IMG/VR virus record: IMGVR_UViG_3300032308_002493
Span: 1 to 56,794 of that record
Source: a virus
Reading direction: 5' to 3' (one strand)
DNA: 56,794 nucleotides
Position 1 is the stretch's first letter. Each line of letters begins with the position of its first letter. Both the position numbers and the translations under genes were made by a program. The notes below the pieces were generated by a model. It did no database searches and was not told where the DNA came from. It saw nothing but the letters and a program-made list of their open reading frames with translations. Of the stretch, positions 8,159-18,669 are shown one piece after another.

Positions 8159-11100
8159 ATGGCAGAAGGGGAGATCAGCTTGGGTTCAGCCGTGTTGCGG
8201 CTGTACGGCGATCGATCGGCGCTGGATAAAGAGTTGGCGGCAGCGATGCGCGACGCCAAGCGCTTTGAGCAGGAGGCGGTCAACGTAAAGCTCGGCGCAG
8301 ATACCAGCCAGGCCAATAACCAAATTGATGGTCTCAGGCGCCAGGTGGGCAGCCTGCGGGCAGATGTAGACCGGCTGAATGCAGCCATGGGCTCCATGCC
8401 CCGGGGGCCGGCGGGCGGTGGCGCGGGCTGGCAGCAATTTGGCAACACCATGGCCATTGTGGCCGCCAATGCCAGCACCGCTGCCAACGCTGTAATGGCC
8501 CTGGCGGCGGCAAAAAAGTCGCTGCTGGCCGTGCCTGTGGTGGTGCGCGACATGGGCGCTGGCAGCGGTGGCGGCGGCGGTAGACAGCCTCCCCCGCTGC
8601 CAGCGGCTGGAGAAAGTGGCGGCGGATCTGGTGGCCGCGGCGGCGGGCCCCCTCTGTTGCCGCCTGGTGCCAGCCAGGGCGGCGGCGGTGGCGGCCAGTG
8701 GTTTGCAAACATGAGCCAAGGCTTCGAGCGTTTCATGCCCGCCGCCAGCGGGGCGCTGGGGATTCTGCAACAGATCGGCGTGGCGGCATTGGGAGCCCAG
8801 GCCATTTTTTATGGACTAGGGACGGCTATCAATGCCGTCATTGGTCCACTGGAAGCGCTGGCTGGTGCTGCAGGCAAATTCAACGAACAGGTAGCAGAAG
8901 CGAGCATCTTCACCGCGCAATCGTTTGCTGTGTTTGGCCCCGATGGGCAGGTGATAGAAGGCACAGCAAATCAAATGCGAGCCCTACGGGGGCGAGTAAT
9001 CAAAGAATTTAAGGAGATCCAAAAAGAAGTTGCCGTAATCAGCGGCGCCACGTCATCGCAAATCTACGAAGCATTTAACATCATCCTGCAAAACAACTCA
9101 GGGTTGGGCGCTGCAGGCGAGAATATTTCTAATATCACAAAACTCAGCACACGCATTGCTGCGGCAATGAATACGCTAAACCTCCCCGGCCAGCAGCTGC
9201 GCACGGAGGTGCAGAGTTTGCTGTCTGGCGACATCCAGATGTATGACCAGCTAGCACAAAAGCTCTACGGCAAAGGCGCTGGCGAGCAGGTGCGGCGGCT
9301 GCAGGCAGAAGGTAAATACTACGACGATTTGATGCAAAAGCTAGAGAAACTGTACGACGGCCAAAAGGTGTTGGCCCTGTCAATGACCAACGTAAAAAGC
9401 AATTTTGCGGATGTATATGAATCAATCAGCACCGGCGGCGGCCAGGCCCTGGAGCGCGGACTGGCCGGCATGCTGCAAACCATCCTGAAGCCCTTCAATG
9501 CTCTGAAAAATAGTTTCATGGGCGTATTCAGGGGCCTAGGGGAAGCCTTGGAGCCAATATTTGGGCAGTTGGGCCAGATGGTTGCCGGCGTGACAGCTGT
9601 GGCATCAGTTTTCTCATCTCTGCTGCAAATACTGTTTGATTTTATGGCATTATTTGGTAGCGCTTTTGGATCGCTAATACAGCCGGCCACGCAATGGCTG
9701 ATAGAGGCCCTTACCAGCATTGCCAAAATGTTTGAGTTGGTGGCCAGCCTGGTGAGCGCGGTGCTGCGGCCTCTGTCTACGTTTTTTCGCATCATCAATC
9801 AACAGGGTCGAGAGGGCGCAGGAGCTGGATTTGACAAGTTCAATGAGCAACTTGACGGCTTGATTGCAAATTGCGAAAAACTTTCAATTGCTATTACCAA
9901 GCCTTTCATCGAGGCGGCCAAGGCCGCAGCTTGGCTGGGGGGCAAGGCCAGGGGCCTAACCGATACGGAAATACGCAATAGGCAAAAAGATATACAAGCG
10001 GAATTTGATAAATCAATTGGCGATCAGAGTGAGGTGACGCTGCGCAGTATTGGCCTTAGCCCCCTTGCTAACAGGCAGCAGCAGGAAGCCAACAAGCGCT
10101 ATGAAAGCACAATCCCAGAGGAAAAGCAATATAAAATATCCAAGGAAATCGCAGAGCTAAAAGAAAAGCAGTACAAAAATGAGATCACGGCATTGGAGCA
10201 GGGGCTTAAACTGCTCAATGCCCAAAAATCTGTGCAACAGGCCCTCAATGAATTAGCCGAAGGACGCCGGGGACTGGACCGCAAGCGGGCCGATTTCAAT
10301 GTGTCCCTGGCTTCCTCCCCTGAGGCCAAACAGTTGGCAGAAGACCGTCGCAACGAGCTTGCTGGCCGTCAGGAGCAGCAGCGCATCAATGAGCGCAAAG
10401 ACGCACTGCAGAGCGAGCGCAGTATCCAGCAGCAGCAGCTACAAATCAGCCTGCGCCAAGCCGCCATCCAACAGGAGCAGCTGAAAATTCAACAGGCCGA
10501 ACTGCAAGTGCAAAAGCTAAAGACCGACTTAACCGCCACCGAGATATACCTTAAAGCCCGCAATACCGCCGCCGGCAGCGTAGAGCGCAAAACATTGATG
10601 GATGCCTACAGAGTGCATCAAAATATTGGCCAGATCATTGGCCGGCAGCTGGCCGCGGCTCAGGCAGCCACCAGCCTGGCATTTGAAAGCGCCACCCAAT
10701 TGCGCCGCACCAACGGTCTGGAGCAGCAGCGGCTCGATATTCAGCAGCAGGGGCTAGACATCCAAGGCCAGTCGGCCCAGCTGACGCTGGAGCAGCAGCG
10801 CCAGCTCAGCGTGCTCAACCAGAAGGAACAGGCGATCAAAAATCGCCAGGCAGATGATAACTTAACACAGAGAAAACTGGCGGAAAACCAAACCCGAACG
10901 GTGGAGCAGCAGCAGCAGCAACTTGACAACATGACCAAATTGGCTGAGGTGGAAAACCGCCGGGCTCAGTTGAGCAAGGCGGTTGCCGATGCCAACGTGA
11001 AGTCGGCCGAGCGGCTGGTGGGATTGGCGGAGGCCCAGGCCAATGCTCAGCGCAATCCCCGCAGCGTCGAGGCTGTGATCGGGGCCCAGATAGAAGCCCT

Positions 11101-13087
11101 GGCCCTGGGCCGCACCGGCTTTGTCAATGCCGCAGAAGCCACCAAGGCCCTGTGGGATGCGAAGGAGAAACAACTCAAGGCGGAACAGGCCGCCGCCAAT
11201 CGCCAGCTGCAAATCCAGCAGTGGCGCGAGGAATCAGAGGAGCGGATCGCCATGCTGCAACTTGAAATTCAACGAGGCGGCATGGCCGCGCAGCTGCTGC
11301 AGCTGAAGGCCACCAAGGAACTGCTGGGGCTCAGTCGCACCAGGGATGGCCTTAGCGGTGCCCCGGCGGGGGCGGCCGGCGGCCGGGCAGGAATGGTGCA
11401 GCCGGCGGCCGGCAACATGTTTGGCATCAGCCCAGAACGGCGGGCGCTGCTAAACACGATTCGTTATGCAGAGGGCACCTGGGGCAATGGCAGCGACAAG
11501 GGCTACCGCACCATGCTTGGCGGCGGCCTGATGAACAACCTGGATCGCCATCCAGACCAGGTGAACAAGGCTGGCGGCTTTGCCAGCACTGCCGCCGGTG
11601 CCTACCAGTTTTTGACCACCACCTGGCGCTCCGTAGCCCAGGCGATGGGCCTGAAGCAATTTGGCCCGGAGGTTCAAGATCAGGGCGCCATGCAGCTGAT
11701 CAAGGGGCGTGGCGCCCTGGGCCTGGCCGATCAGGGCCGCTTCACGCCGGAGCTGGCCAACAAATTGGCGCCTGAATGGGCAAGTTTTCCCACCATGGCT
11801 GGCAAAAGCTATTACGGCCAGCCGGTGAAGGGCTTTGCTGATCTCAAGCGCTTCTATGACAGCCAACTGGCGCAGCTAAGGGGTGCCACGCCCCAGGCCG
11901 CGGCTGGCATGCCCGCCGCGCCAATCCTGCCCCCGTCCGCCGGACTGGCGGGCACAAGCCTGGACAACAGCGTCAACGAAAACATCTATTCAATGGAGCG
12001 CCTTGAGCAGAGCTTTGCAGATCTAACCAGCCGAATCAACACATTGCGCGACACCCTGATGCCAGAAGCGGTGCAGGGGCGGCAGGCGCAACGCGATGCC
12101 ATGGCTGTAGGCGATGCGGCTGCTCAAGCCCAGTTTGATTTTGAGCGCCGCAAAGCAGAGGCAAAAGACCAGGTGTTGCAAACACCTCGCGGTCAACTCG
12201 CCGCCGGCACCACCGAAAGCCTGGTGGGTGGGTTGAGCCAGGCCATCCGCGGCAGCTTCACGGCGGCGATGAAGGGCGGCGACATTCGCGCAGCTGTGGC
12301 AGAAGCCATTGGCGGCGCTTTTGATCGAGTGGCCGCCACGGTGCTGGATACCATCCTGCGGCCGATTGAAACAATGCTGACCCAGAGCCTGTTTGAATTG
12401 CTGTCTGGCATGAATAACAAGCTGATCACCGAACAGCTTGGTGCAGCGCTCACAAACACCAGCGCCGCCAGCGTCCAGGCCGCGGCGGCCAATGTCAATT
12501 TGCAGGCCGCCACCATGAAAGCCAGCGGCGGCGGCGGCTCTTGGCTTGCCGGCTTGGTGAAAAGTGTGGCGGGTGCGGCCCTGGCCCCCGGCGGGGGCGG
12601 CGGCGGCTTTCCTTCCATGGAAGAGAGTTTTTTGGGCAGCTTTGACCTGTCGGGCCTGATCAATGGGCGCACGGCCCGCAACGGCGGCATCCTCAGCCCC
12701 TATGGCATGCACACCCTGCGCAGCTACCGGGTGGGCGGCATCTCTAACGGCCCCAACAGCGGCTATCTGGCGGAGCTGCATGGCCAGGAGGCGGTAATCC
12801 CAATGCCCAATGGCAAAGCCATTGATGTGGCCCTCAAGGGGCCCCTGGGCATGAAGAGCTGGGGGGCCAGCGGCCCAGACGGCTCAGAGCTGCTGGCAGC
12901 TCCAGCCATGCAGCCAATTGAGTACCGGCGGGTGGGCAGCGGCGATTTGCCCTTCGTGACTGAGGCAGAAATGATGGCCCGCATCGAGGAAGCCGCTGCC
13001 CAGGTACATAGCTCGGCGGTGCGCCAGGCCAGTGCCAATTGGCGCCGTGATTTACGCAACCAAACTCGCATCCCAGGAATTAGGTAA
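8159..13087 (+). CDS. Tape measure protein with embedded lysozyme domain
   Basis: A 1642-residue protein that sets tail length and leads DNA entry. The N-terminus is helical, followed by a Gly/Pro-rich linker (about residues 135-185). Hydrophobic segments lie near 200-245 and 470-510. A long Gln-rich coiled coil spans about 650-1060. At about 1096-1240 there is a lambda R-like muramidase (GH104-type): YAEGTWG with the catalytic glutamate, ASTAAGAYQFLTTTW and QDQGAMQLIKGRGAL. A C-terminal Ala/Gly-rich part follows. ATG 8159 is preferred over the TTG at 8153. The lysozyme would open peptidoglycan locally during entry. Confidence 0.85.
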   Translation: MAEGEISLGSAVLRLYGDRSALDKELAAAMRDAKRFEQEAVNVKLGADTSQANNQIDGLRRQVGSLRADVDRLNAAMGSMPRGPAGGGAGWQQFGNTMAIVAANASTAANAVMALAAAKKSLLAVPVVVRDMGAGSGGGGGRQPPPLPAAGESGGGSGGRGGGPPLLPPGASQGGGGGGQWFANMSQGFERFMPAASGALGILQQIGVAALGAQAIFYGLGTAINAVIGPLEALAGAAGKFNEQVAEASIFTAQSFAVFGPDGQVIEGTANQMRALRGRVIKEFKEIQKEVAVISGATSSQIYEAFNIILQNNSGLGAAGENISNITKLSTRIAAAMNTLNLPGQQLRTEVQSLLSGDIQMYDQLAQKLYGKGAGEQVRRLQAEGKYYDDLMQKLEKLYDGQKVLALSMTNVKSNFADVYESISTGGGQALERGLAGMLQTILKPFNALKNSFMGVFRGLGEALEPIFGQLGQMVAGVTAVASVFSSLLQILFDFMALFGSAFGSLIQPATQWLIEALTSIAKMFELVASLVSAVLRPLSTFFRIINQQGREGAGAGFDKFNEQLDGLIANCEKLSIAITKPFIEAAKAAAWLGGKARGLTDTEIRNRQKDIQAEFDKSIGDQSEVTLRSIGLSPLANRQQQEANKRYESTIPEEKQYKISKEIAELKEKQYKNEITALEQGLKLLNAQKSVQQALNELAEGRRGLDRKRADFNVSLASSPEAKQLAEDRRNELAGRQEQQRINERKDALQSERSIQQQQLQISLRQAAIQQEQLKIQQAELQVQKLKTDLTATEIYLKARNTAAGSVERKTLMDAYRVHQNIGQIIGRQLAAAQAATSLAFESATQLRRTNGLEQQRLDIQQQGLDIQGQSAQLTLEQQRQLSVLNQKEQAIKNRQADDNLTQRKLAENQTRTVEQQQQQLDNMTKLAEVENRRAQLSKAVADANVKSAERLVGLAEAQANAQRNPRSVEAVIGAQIEALALGRTGFVNAAEATKALWDAKEKQLKAEQAAANRQLQIQQWREESEERIAMLQLEIQRGGMAAQLLQLKATKELLGLSRTRDGLSGAPAGAAGGRAGMVQPAAGNMFGISPERRALLNTIRYAEGTWGNGSDKGYRTMLGGGLMNNLDRHPDQVNKAGGFASTAAGAYQFLTTTWRSVAQAMGLKQFGPEVQDQGAMQLIKGRGALGLADQGRFTPELANKLAPEWASFPTMAGKSYYGQPVKGFADLKRFYDSQLAQLRGATPQAAAGMPAAPILPPSAGLAGTSLDNSVNENIYSMERLEQSFADLTSRINTLRDTLMPEAVQGRQAQRDAMAVGDAAAQAQFDFERRKAEAKDQVLQTPRGQLAAGTTESLVGGLSQAIRGSFTAAMKGGDIRAAVAEAIGGAFDRVAATVLDTILRPIETMLTQSLFELLSGMNNKLITEQLGAALTNTSAASVQAAAANVNLQAATMKASGGGGSWLAGLVKSVAGAALAPGGGGGGFPSMEESFLGSFDLSGLINGRTARNGGILSPYGMHTLRSYRVGGISNGPNSGYLAELHGQEAVIPMPNGKAIDVALKGPLGMKSWGASGPDGSELLAAPAMQPIEYRRVGSGDLPFVTEAEMMARIEEAAAQVHSSAVRQASANWRRDLRNQTRIPGIR

Positions 13088-13557
13088 TGAAACTACAGCC
13101 GCTCGGCTCTTTTTTTAAGTTGCTCTATCCAAACGGCCAGCAGACCGGTTATCGGTTTCAAAATTTTGCAGCTGGCCGCGAGCTTAAAAAAAACAAAGAA
13201 ATTTACACACATGCCGGCATTGGCTACTCTGGCGGGATGACGGATTCAACCGCGTCAGCAGTAAGCGGCACGTTGGTGATGGCAATAAATGACCTTACTC
13301 TCAACATTTTCGGCACGGCGGTCAAGGACCGCTGGCTTGTCGAAATTACGACCACCTGGCTGGCGTTGGGCTCGCTGACACCTCAGGACGATTTTACAAA
13401 AGATACATTTGAGCTGCTGTCAATTGGCCATGAAGGTCTCAGGGTTTCCGTAAGCCTTGGCAGTCCCATTGGTGCTGCTGGCAGTGAATTGCCTCGGCTA
13501 CGATTGACTCAGCGCATGGTGGGCAACTTGCCGCCCACCGGCAACGTGCCTCTTTAA
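13087..13557 (+). CDS. Minor tail protein, unknown
   Basis: A 156-residue protein coupled to the tape measure gene (the stop ends at 13087, where the new ATG begins). It is beta-rich with no catalytic motif. Its location between tape measure and tip protein matches lambda M/L-type or DUF1833-like minor tail genes. The specific role is not readable. Confidence 0.55.
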   Translation: MKLQPLGSFFKLLYPNGQQTGYRFQNFAAGRELKKNKEIYTHAGIGYSGGMTDSTASAVSGTLVMAINDLTLNIFGTAVKDRWLVEITTTWLALGSLTPQDDFTKDTFELLSIGHEGLRVSVSLGSPIGAAGSELPRLRLTQRMVGNLPPTGNVPL

Positions 13558-13562
13558 CGGCA

Positions 13563-16500
13563 ATGCTCTCTCCCCGTCTATCCGATGATGATTCCGGCCA
13601 GTTGCTGCCGGAGGAGCGTGAGCTGCTGGAGTTGACCGGGCTCACGGAAGAACAATATTTCTGGTTTTTAAACCAACAGCGGGAAGCTGTTGTCCAATTA
13701 GCAGAAAGCGATGAACCTACAGCTTTTTTAGTGGTGCCATTTTTAATTTCCCTGGTGGTGGGGGCGGCACTTAACTACGCGCTAAGTGTCCTGCTGGCAC
13801 CCCAGCAGGCATCATCCAAGCCCTTCCGGGTGGAAAGCACCACGGTTGAGGGGCAGTCAATTGTTAATAACGCCAAGTTTGCGCCTAGCAGTGGATTTGA
13901 TTCACCGCAAAACGTTGTGGAGATCGGCAGCCTTGTGCCAGTCGTTTTTGCAAAACGCGAAACAATAGATGGCGTCACCTATGGTGGAGTTCGCGTAAAC
14001 ACAAATCTGCTTTGGAGTCAACTTTACTCGTTGGGTGACAGCCAGCTTTACAAGGGCTTGTTCATGGTGGGTGTGGCCGGCATTGGAGCTATTGACCCAA
14101 CGCAGGTAGCCATTGGTGACAACGTGCTTACCTCCTACGACCTGGCTCCAGCCGGCAATACTACTTCCAGGGCCTCAATCTATTACCAAAATGCCGGCCG
14201 CCGCTTGCGGGCCAGTGATTTTATTGCTGGCCGCATTCCGGCTAGTGATATTGCCAACTCAGAAAATGCAGGCGCCGCCGACCTGTTTCAAATTCGCGGG
14301 CCCAATGGCCTTTGGAGCAATTCTTTTTGCTACGCAAGCGCACCTAGCAATCAAACCGTATTTGGCCTATACGCGCCTATTGGCAATGAGCTGGGAATCA
14401 AGGTCAACCCCCGAGTTGAGCCTATGTATCGGGGCCAAACGCAAGCTGCAGGGCAAAAATTTGATCGCACTTATTTTGTATGCAAAATAGACCCCCAAGC
14501 TTACCTCAGACGAATCAAGCAGAATCAAGTCTATAGCAGCCGTAGCGGCTTTGTTGGGGTCTACGACAATCAGGGGGGCCTGGCTTCCACGGTTTCGGGT
14601 GAAGTGCGCACGGTGCTAAAAGACCAGTCAATACTGTTTTACATGTCCGCTCAGGCTGATAACACTTCGGCGTGGTCCTACGACAGCGGTGATCAGACAA
14701 GCACCGCTGACGCTGTTGACATAGCCCAGAGTATTGCGGGCCGTCAGCGCAGTTGGGACGAATCCTTAACTTTGGGCAGTCTATACAAATGCGGTAGCGT
14801 TGTGCTAGTGCTGGTGGGCCGCAGTCCGGCAACGGCTCCATTTAGTAGCCGCATGGACCAATCGCCTCCAGGCGGCGGCACTGACGTTTACTACACGTTC
14901 AAGGCCATAAAAGCCGGCGTGATGATGTTTAGCGAAACGGCTAAGATCAATCGCAGCGCCTTGAGCAGTGCGGCGCCTTACCGCAATGGCACAAACGGCA
15001 GCCACCTGTATCGCTTGGCGGTGGCAACGTTTGCGATGGCAAGGCCAGGGCAGGTAATCGAAATTGGCTACAAGGTGAGTGCATCATTGCGCTATGGGGG
15101 CTTGTGCAATTTTGCCGCGTCGGAAACGACGACTTTTGCAGACAACAACGGATGCCTCTATTACAACAACATCGAATTAACAAGGTCCGGGCGGACAATC
15201 CAGACATCGCAATACACTTCTGGCACTATTCAGGCGCCTGGTGTTCGTTACGTGGTTTCGCGGTTATCGTTCAGGGTGATGGGCGCTGCTGAATGGGTTG
15301 AATTTCCCCACTTATTGGTATTCAAAGGAGCCGGCGGCAGCGAAAACCGCGATTACATCCGTTTACAGCTACCAAGCTCAGAGCTCTATGAGTTCAGCCA
15401 AATGCCGGTAGACGGATGGGAGGTGCGCAACGGTTACGCTCAGGGGCAGCTGTGCCTAATTGACGCAAGCCAAGCCAGCCTGCAGGTGGCCTACGGTGCC
15501 GGGGCCACGATTGAATTTAACGGTAGCTTCCTTGGCCGCAATCAAGCTACATTTTGCTTGCCTCCCACCCAAACCAACAAAGATCTAGGCATTGCCAACT
15601 ACGAGCTAGGGGACAATGGTATCTTCTCGTATGTTGACGCCTGGGGCTGCATTGCCAACATCTTTGGGCACGAAGAAATAAGTATTTCCAACAGTTCTCC
15701 AGAGTGCCAAATTGCCTATGTCAACACTATCGAGCCAAACCTCGTAGCGCCTAGCTACGCTGGTCTCACTACCATGGGGCTAACGCTTCGCAGCTCTACC
15801 GAGTTTCAATCTGCACAGCAAGTAAGTGTTTACATAAATCAGGGATTTGCCAACACTCATTTAATTGGCTCAGTGCTGAGGATCCTAGCCACCAATTCCG
15901 AGTTCGGCCTCGGAGAGCGAATAAGCCCTACCGCTATTACTGCGTCTTTTGACGAAGCGGACGAATGGACCTACGCTAACCGTTATTTTTTTGATGGGGC
16001 AATATCGGAGCCGGCTAATTTCAGAGTAAAAGGGGCCGAGCTGGCTAATTACTTTCTGCTCGAATTACTGGCCAAGGGCTCTCAGTTCTATCTGCAGCCA
16101 ATCGCCGATCCGGCGGTGCGCTACGAGCCAATGGCTATGTATACCAGTGGCAATGTCTTTAAAATTAATTTTGCTGTTTTTGAGCCGGAGCAGCGCACAC
16201 CACCCATCGTGCACGTTCAGTGGCGCCAAGAACGTCAAAGCTCTACGCCTGGCAACTTGGGCTTATTTCCGGTGATCCGGCAAATCGCTGTTCGAGAGGC
16301 AAGCACGCCAGAAACTGCGCCAATAATAACAATTGACGCGACTGCAAAATTTATGACATCAGAAAGGCATGCAATAGATTTGGCCAAAATGGAATGCCGC
16401 AAACGCCGCATTATTACCTGCGGCGCTCAGCTAACCACTCGGCCGGATGCTGCCTATTTTGAGCCGGGGCGTATTGTAAAACTGGCTGTGCAGTTGTTGC

Positions 16501-18665
16501 AGGCAACGCCACGCAGTGGCCTGATTGCCAGTGATGGCACGATAATCCTAATTCCAGCGGCGTCGACTGGGAGCCACCTGGCTGATGGCAGCTATCCGAT
16601 GCTGTTGTGGGATGGAATTGCCAGTACAATCAGCGCTCAAACAATAGCCGTTACAAACGGCAAAGCAGCCAATAATTTTGGCTGCGTCTTTACGATTGCC
16701 GACGCGACTCCAAGCACTCCAACTTTTAAGATACAGAAAGTTACCTTTGACGATGATGGTAATGTAGAGGCCGACTTAACCGAATATCCTCTTGATCAAA
16801 ACGGATATTCCCTGCTAACAGCCGGCTGGGATGTGGCCAGCAACTGGGTGATCGATGGCCAGTTGTCCACCAACTCCACGATTGTGCTGGAGCAGGCTTT
16901 TTCTGGCGTGACCATCCTGGGCAACAGCTCCAGCCCCCTCAACGGCAGCAGCAACTTCACCGCTCAGGTATCTGGCCCGAGCGGTAGTTACACCTACGCC
17001 TGGTCGGGCTCGGGGATAACCATCGCCAACCCCAACCAGGCCGCCACCAGCATCTCATTCCCAAATGACGGGATTCGCACCATCAGCCTGACGGTGACGT
17101 TTGGTGGCGTCTCGCGGGTGGCAACTAAACCCGTTCAGGTGGGGTCATTGACCGGCTTTGAGTCCGTGGGGGCGGTGACCGTAACCGGGCCAGCTGTGGC
17201 CAATGCCGGCGGAGCTAGCGTCTCCTATTCAGCCACCACCACCAACGCCCTGGCCGGCACCAGCTGGGAGTGGACTGTGTTACCACCTGACGGTGCCACC
17301 CTGACCGCTAACGGGGCCACAGCCACGGTGGTGTTCGCTGCCGGAGGCGGTGGCTCGTACACAATCCAGGCCCGCGTCAACAACATGGCAGCGCTGGACA
17401 ACCTGACCCTGGGGGCCAAATCGGTGCTGGTGGCGCCCAGCAATGCGATCGGCACCGCCAGCATTACCGGCCCTACCGCTCCAGCCGAAAATGTAGCGGC
17501 GACTTATTCCGTTAGTCAAACCGGCACAATCGCTGGAACAGTTTGGGCCTGGTCAGTTTCACCGGCGGGCACCACAATCTCGGGGGTTACAGGTAGCGGC
17601 ACTACCGCTAGCATTGCATTTCCCAATGCAGATATTAGCTACACAGTGACGGCCACGGCCACCAATGGCAATGCCACAGACAGCCCTCAGTTTGCCACGC
17701 TGGCGGTCAAGCCAACGCCTTCTATTGGGGCGCTCAACATATACGGCTCGGCGGTCGTGAGGTCGGGACAGGGTGGCGTAAGGCTGACTGCAGTGCAAAC
17801 TGGTCGTTCACCGGGCACTACCTGGTCGTGGAGCGTATCGCCATCTGCTGGGGTGACAATTCAGCCCGCATGGGGCAGCAGCGGCTTAAACAACTTTGAA
17901 CCAGGCTTTGGGTCAAGCTGTTCAATAAACTTCCCGTCAACCGTTGGCGTAAATTACGAAATTACCGTAGTAGCAACTAACGCAAACGCCACGGACGCAA
18001 CTAGGGTAGCAACAAAGATTGTCGCAGTAGCGGCATACAACGCTAGCCCTTTCACAGGTGGCCCAGATGTAGCTTGGCCTGGTACACTAAACGCGCAAAA
18101 CTCATTTGTACTGGCGGTGGCCCCAGGCGTCCCGGCGCCATTTTCTGCATCTGCCATTGGCAACGCTGAATTTGGAACGCCTAATTACCCCTACAACACT
18201 GCAGACGTGTCCTGGTCCGTTACCCCGTCAGCCGGGGTTGTTATCACCAACGGCGGGACAGGGCAATATGTAAATATAACACTGCCAGACCCCAGCATAG
18301 ATTACGTAATTAGTTGTTTTGCTAACAAAACCGTAAACGGAGTTGCAGCGCTTAATAACGGATCAGTGATTTCAACCAGAATCCGACCGTCATACGTGTT
18401 GTCAATACCAACAGTAAGCGGTCCCACGGCGCCGCAGGTCAATGTCCCCAGTACGTACACGGCCTCGCAGTTTGGCATGCAGGCCGGCACCTCCTATACC
18501 TGGAGCGTGACGCCATCTGGAGCAACGATTACCGGAAGCGGCACCAGTGTATCAATATCGTTCCCCTCTGCAGGCACTCAATATCAGATACAATTGATTG
18601 CGGCCAACGCTGATGCCACAAATAGCCCCAAAGGAAACTCTTTGTATGTAACACCCACAACCTAA
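13563..18665 (+). CDS. J-like tail tip / host-specificity protein with PKD-like repeats
   Basis: A 1700-residue protein, likely the central tip that recognises the host. Residues ~57-85 are strongly hydrophobic (FLVVPFLISLVVGAALNYAL), resembling the lambda I-type segment that comes before tip proteins. A large body follows, with a beta-rich hub. From about residue 1110 to the end there are about six Ig/PKD-like repeats, recognisable by recurring patterns such as WSVSPAGTTI, YTVTATATNGNATDSP and ITGPTAP. The repeats likely lengthen the spike or bind surface glycans. The variable repeat number and the size twice that of lambda J are notable. Confidence 0.7.
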   Translation: MLSPRLSDDDSGQLLPEERELLELTGLTEEQYFWFLNQQREAVVQLAESDEPTAFLVVPFLISLVVGAALNYALSVLLAPQQASSKPFRVESTTVEGQSIVNNAKFAPSSGFDSPQNVVEIGSLVPVVFAKRETIDGVTYGGVRVNTNLLWSQLYSLGDSQLYKGLFMVGVAGIGAIDPTQVAIGDNVLTSYDLAPAGNTTSRASIYYQNAGRRLRASDFIAGRIPASDIANSENAGAADLFQIRGPNGLWSNSFCYASAPSNQTVFGLYAPIGNELGIKVNPRVEPMYRGQTQAAGQKFDRTYFVCKIDPQAYLRRIKQNQVYSSRSGFVGVYDNQGGLASTVSGEVRTVLKDQSILFYMSAQADNTSAWSYDSGDQTSTADAVDIAQSIAGRQRSWDESLTLGSLYKCGSVVLVLVGRSPATAPFSSRMDQSPPGGGTDVYYTFKAIKAGVMMFSETAKINRSALSSAAPYRNGTNGSHLYRLAVATFAMARPGQVIEIGYKVSASLRYGGLCNFAASETTTFADNNGCLYYNNIELTRSGRTIQTSQYTSGTIQAPGVRYVVSRLSFRVMGAAEWVEFPHLLVFKGAGGSENRDYIRLQLPSSELYEFSQMPVDGWEVRNGYAQGQLCLIDASQASLQVAYGAGATIEFNGSFLGRNQATFCLPPTQTNKDLGIANYELGDNGIFSYVDAWGCIANIFGHEEISISNSSPECQIAYVNTIEPNLVAPSYAGLTTMGLTLRSSTEFQSAQQVSVYINQGFANTHLIGSVLRILATNSEFGLGERISPTAITASFDEADEWTYANRYFFDGAISEPANFRVKGAELANYFLLELLAKGSQFYLQPIADPAVRYEPMAMYTSGNVFKINFAVFEPEQRTPPIVHVQWRQERQSSTPGNLGLFPVIRQIAVREASTPETAPIITIDATAKFMTSERHAIDLAKMECRKRRIITCGAQLTTRPDAAYFEPGRIVKLAVQLLQATPRSGLIASDGTIILIPAASTGSHLADGSYPMLLWDGIASTISAQTIAVTNGKAANNFGCVFTIADATPSTPTFKIQKVTFDDDGNVEADLTEYPLDQNGYSLLTAGWDVASNWVIDGQLSTNSTIVLEQAFSGVTILGNSSSPLNGSSNFTAQVSGPSGSYTYAWSGSGITIANPNQAATSISFPNDGIRTISLTVTFGGVSRVATKPVQVGSLTGFESVGAVTVTGPAVANAGGASVSYSATTTNALAGTSWEWTVLPPDGATLTANGATATVVFAAGGGGSYTIQARVNNMAALDNLTLGAKSVLVAPSNAIGTASITGPTAPAENVAATYSVSQTGTIAGTVWAWSVSPAGTTISGVTGSGTTASIAFPNADISYTVTATATNGNATDSPQFATLAVKPTPSIGALNIYGSAVVRSGQGGVRLTAVQTGRSPGTTWSWSVSPSAGVTIQPAWGSSGLNNFEPGFGSSCSINFPSTVGVNYEITVVATNANATDATRVATKIVAVAAYNASPFTGGPDVAWPGTLNAQNSFVLAVAPGVPAPFSASAIGNAEFGTPNYPYNTADVSWSVTPSAGVVITNGGTGQYVNITLPDPSIDYVISCFANKTVNGVAALNNGSVISTRIRPSYVLSIPTVSGPTAPQVNVPSTYTASQFGMQAGTSYTWSVTPSGATITGSGTSVSISFPSAGTQYQIQLIAANADATNSPKGNSLYVTPTT

Positions 18666-18669
18666 GATT

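Noticed and set aside
7705-8805. Long minus-strand frame (366 codons) opposite chaperone and tape measure
   Set aside because: Proline- and alanine-rich, overlaps two well-supported genes, and arises from GC-rich codon bias on the other strand.
12023-12781. 252-codon minus-strand frame within the tape measure gene
   Set aside because: Antisense shadow of the tape measure; no start context and no motif.
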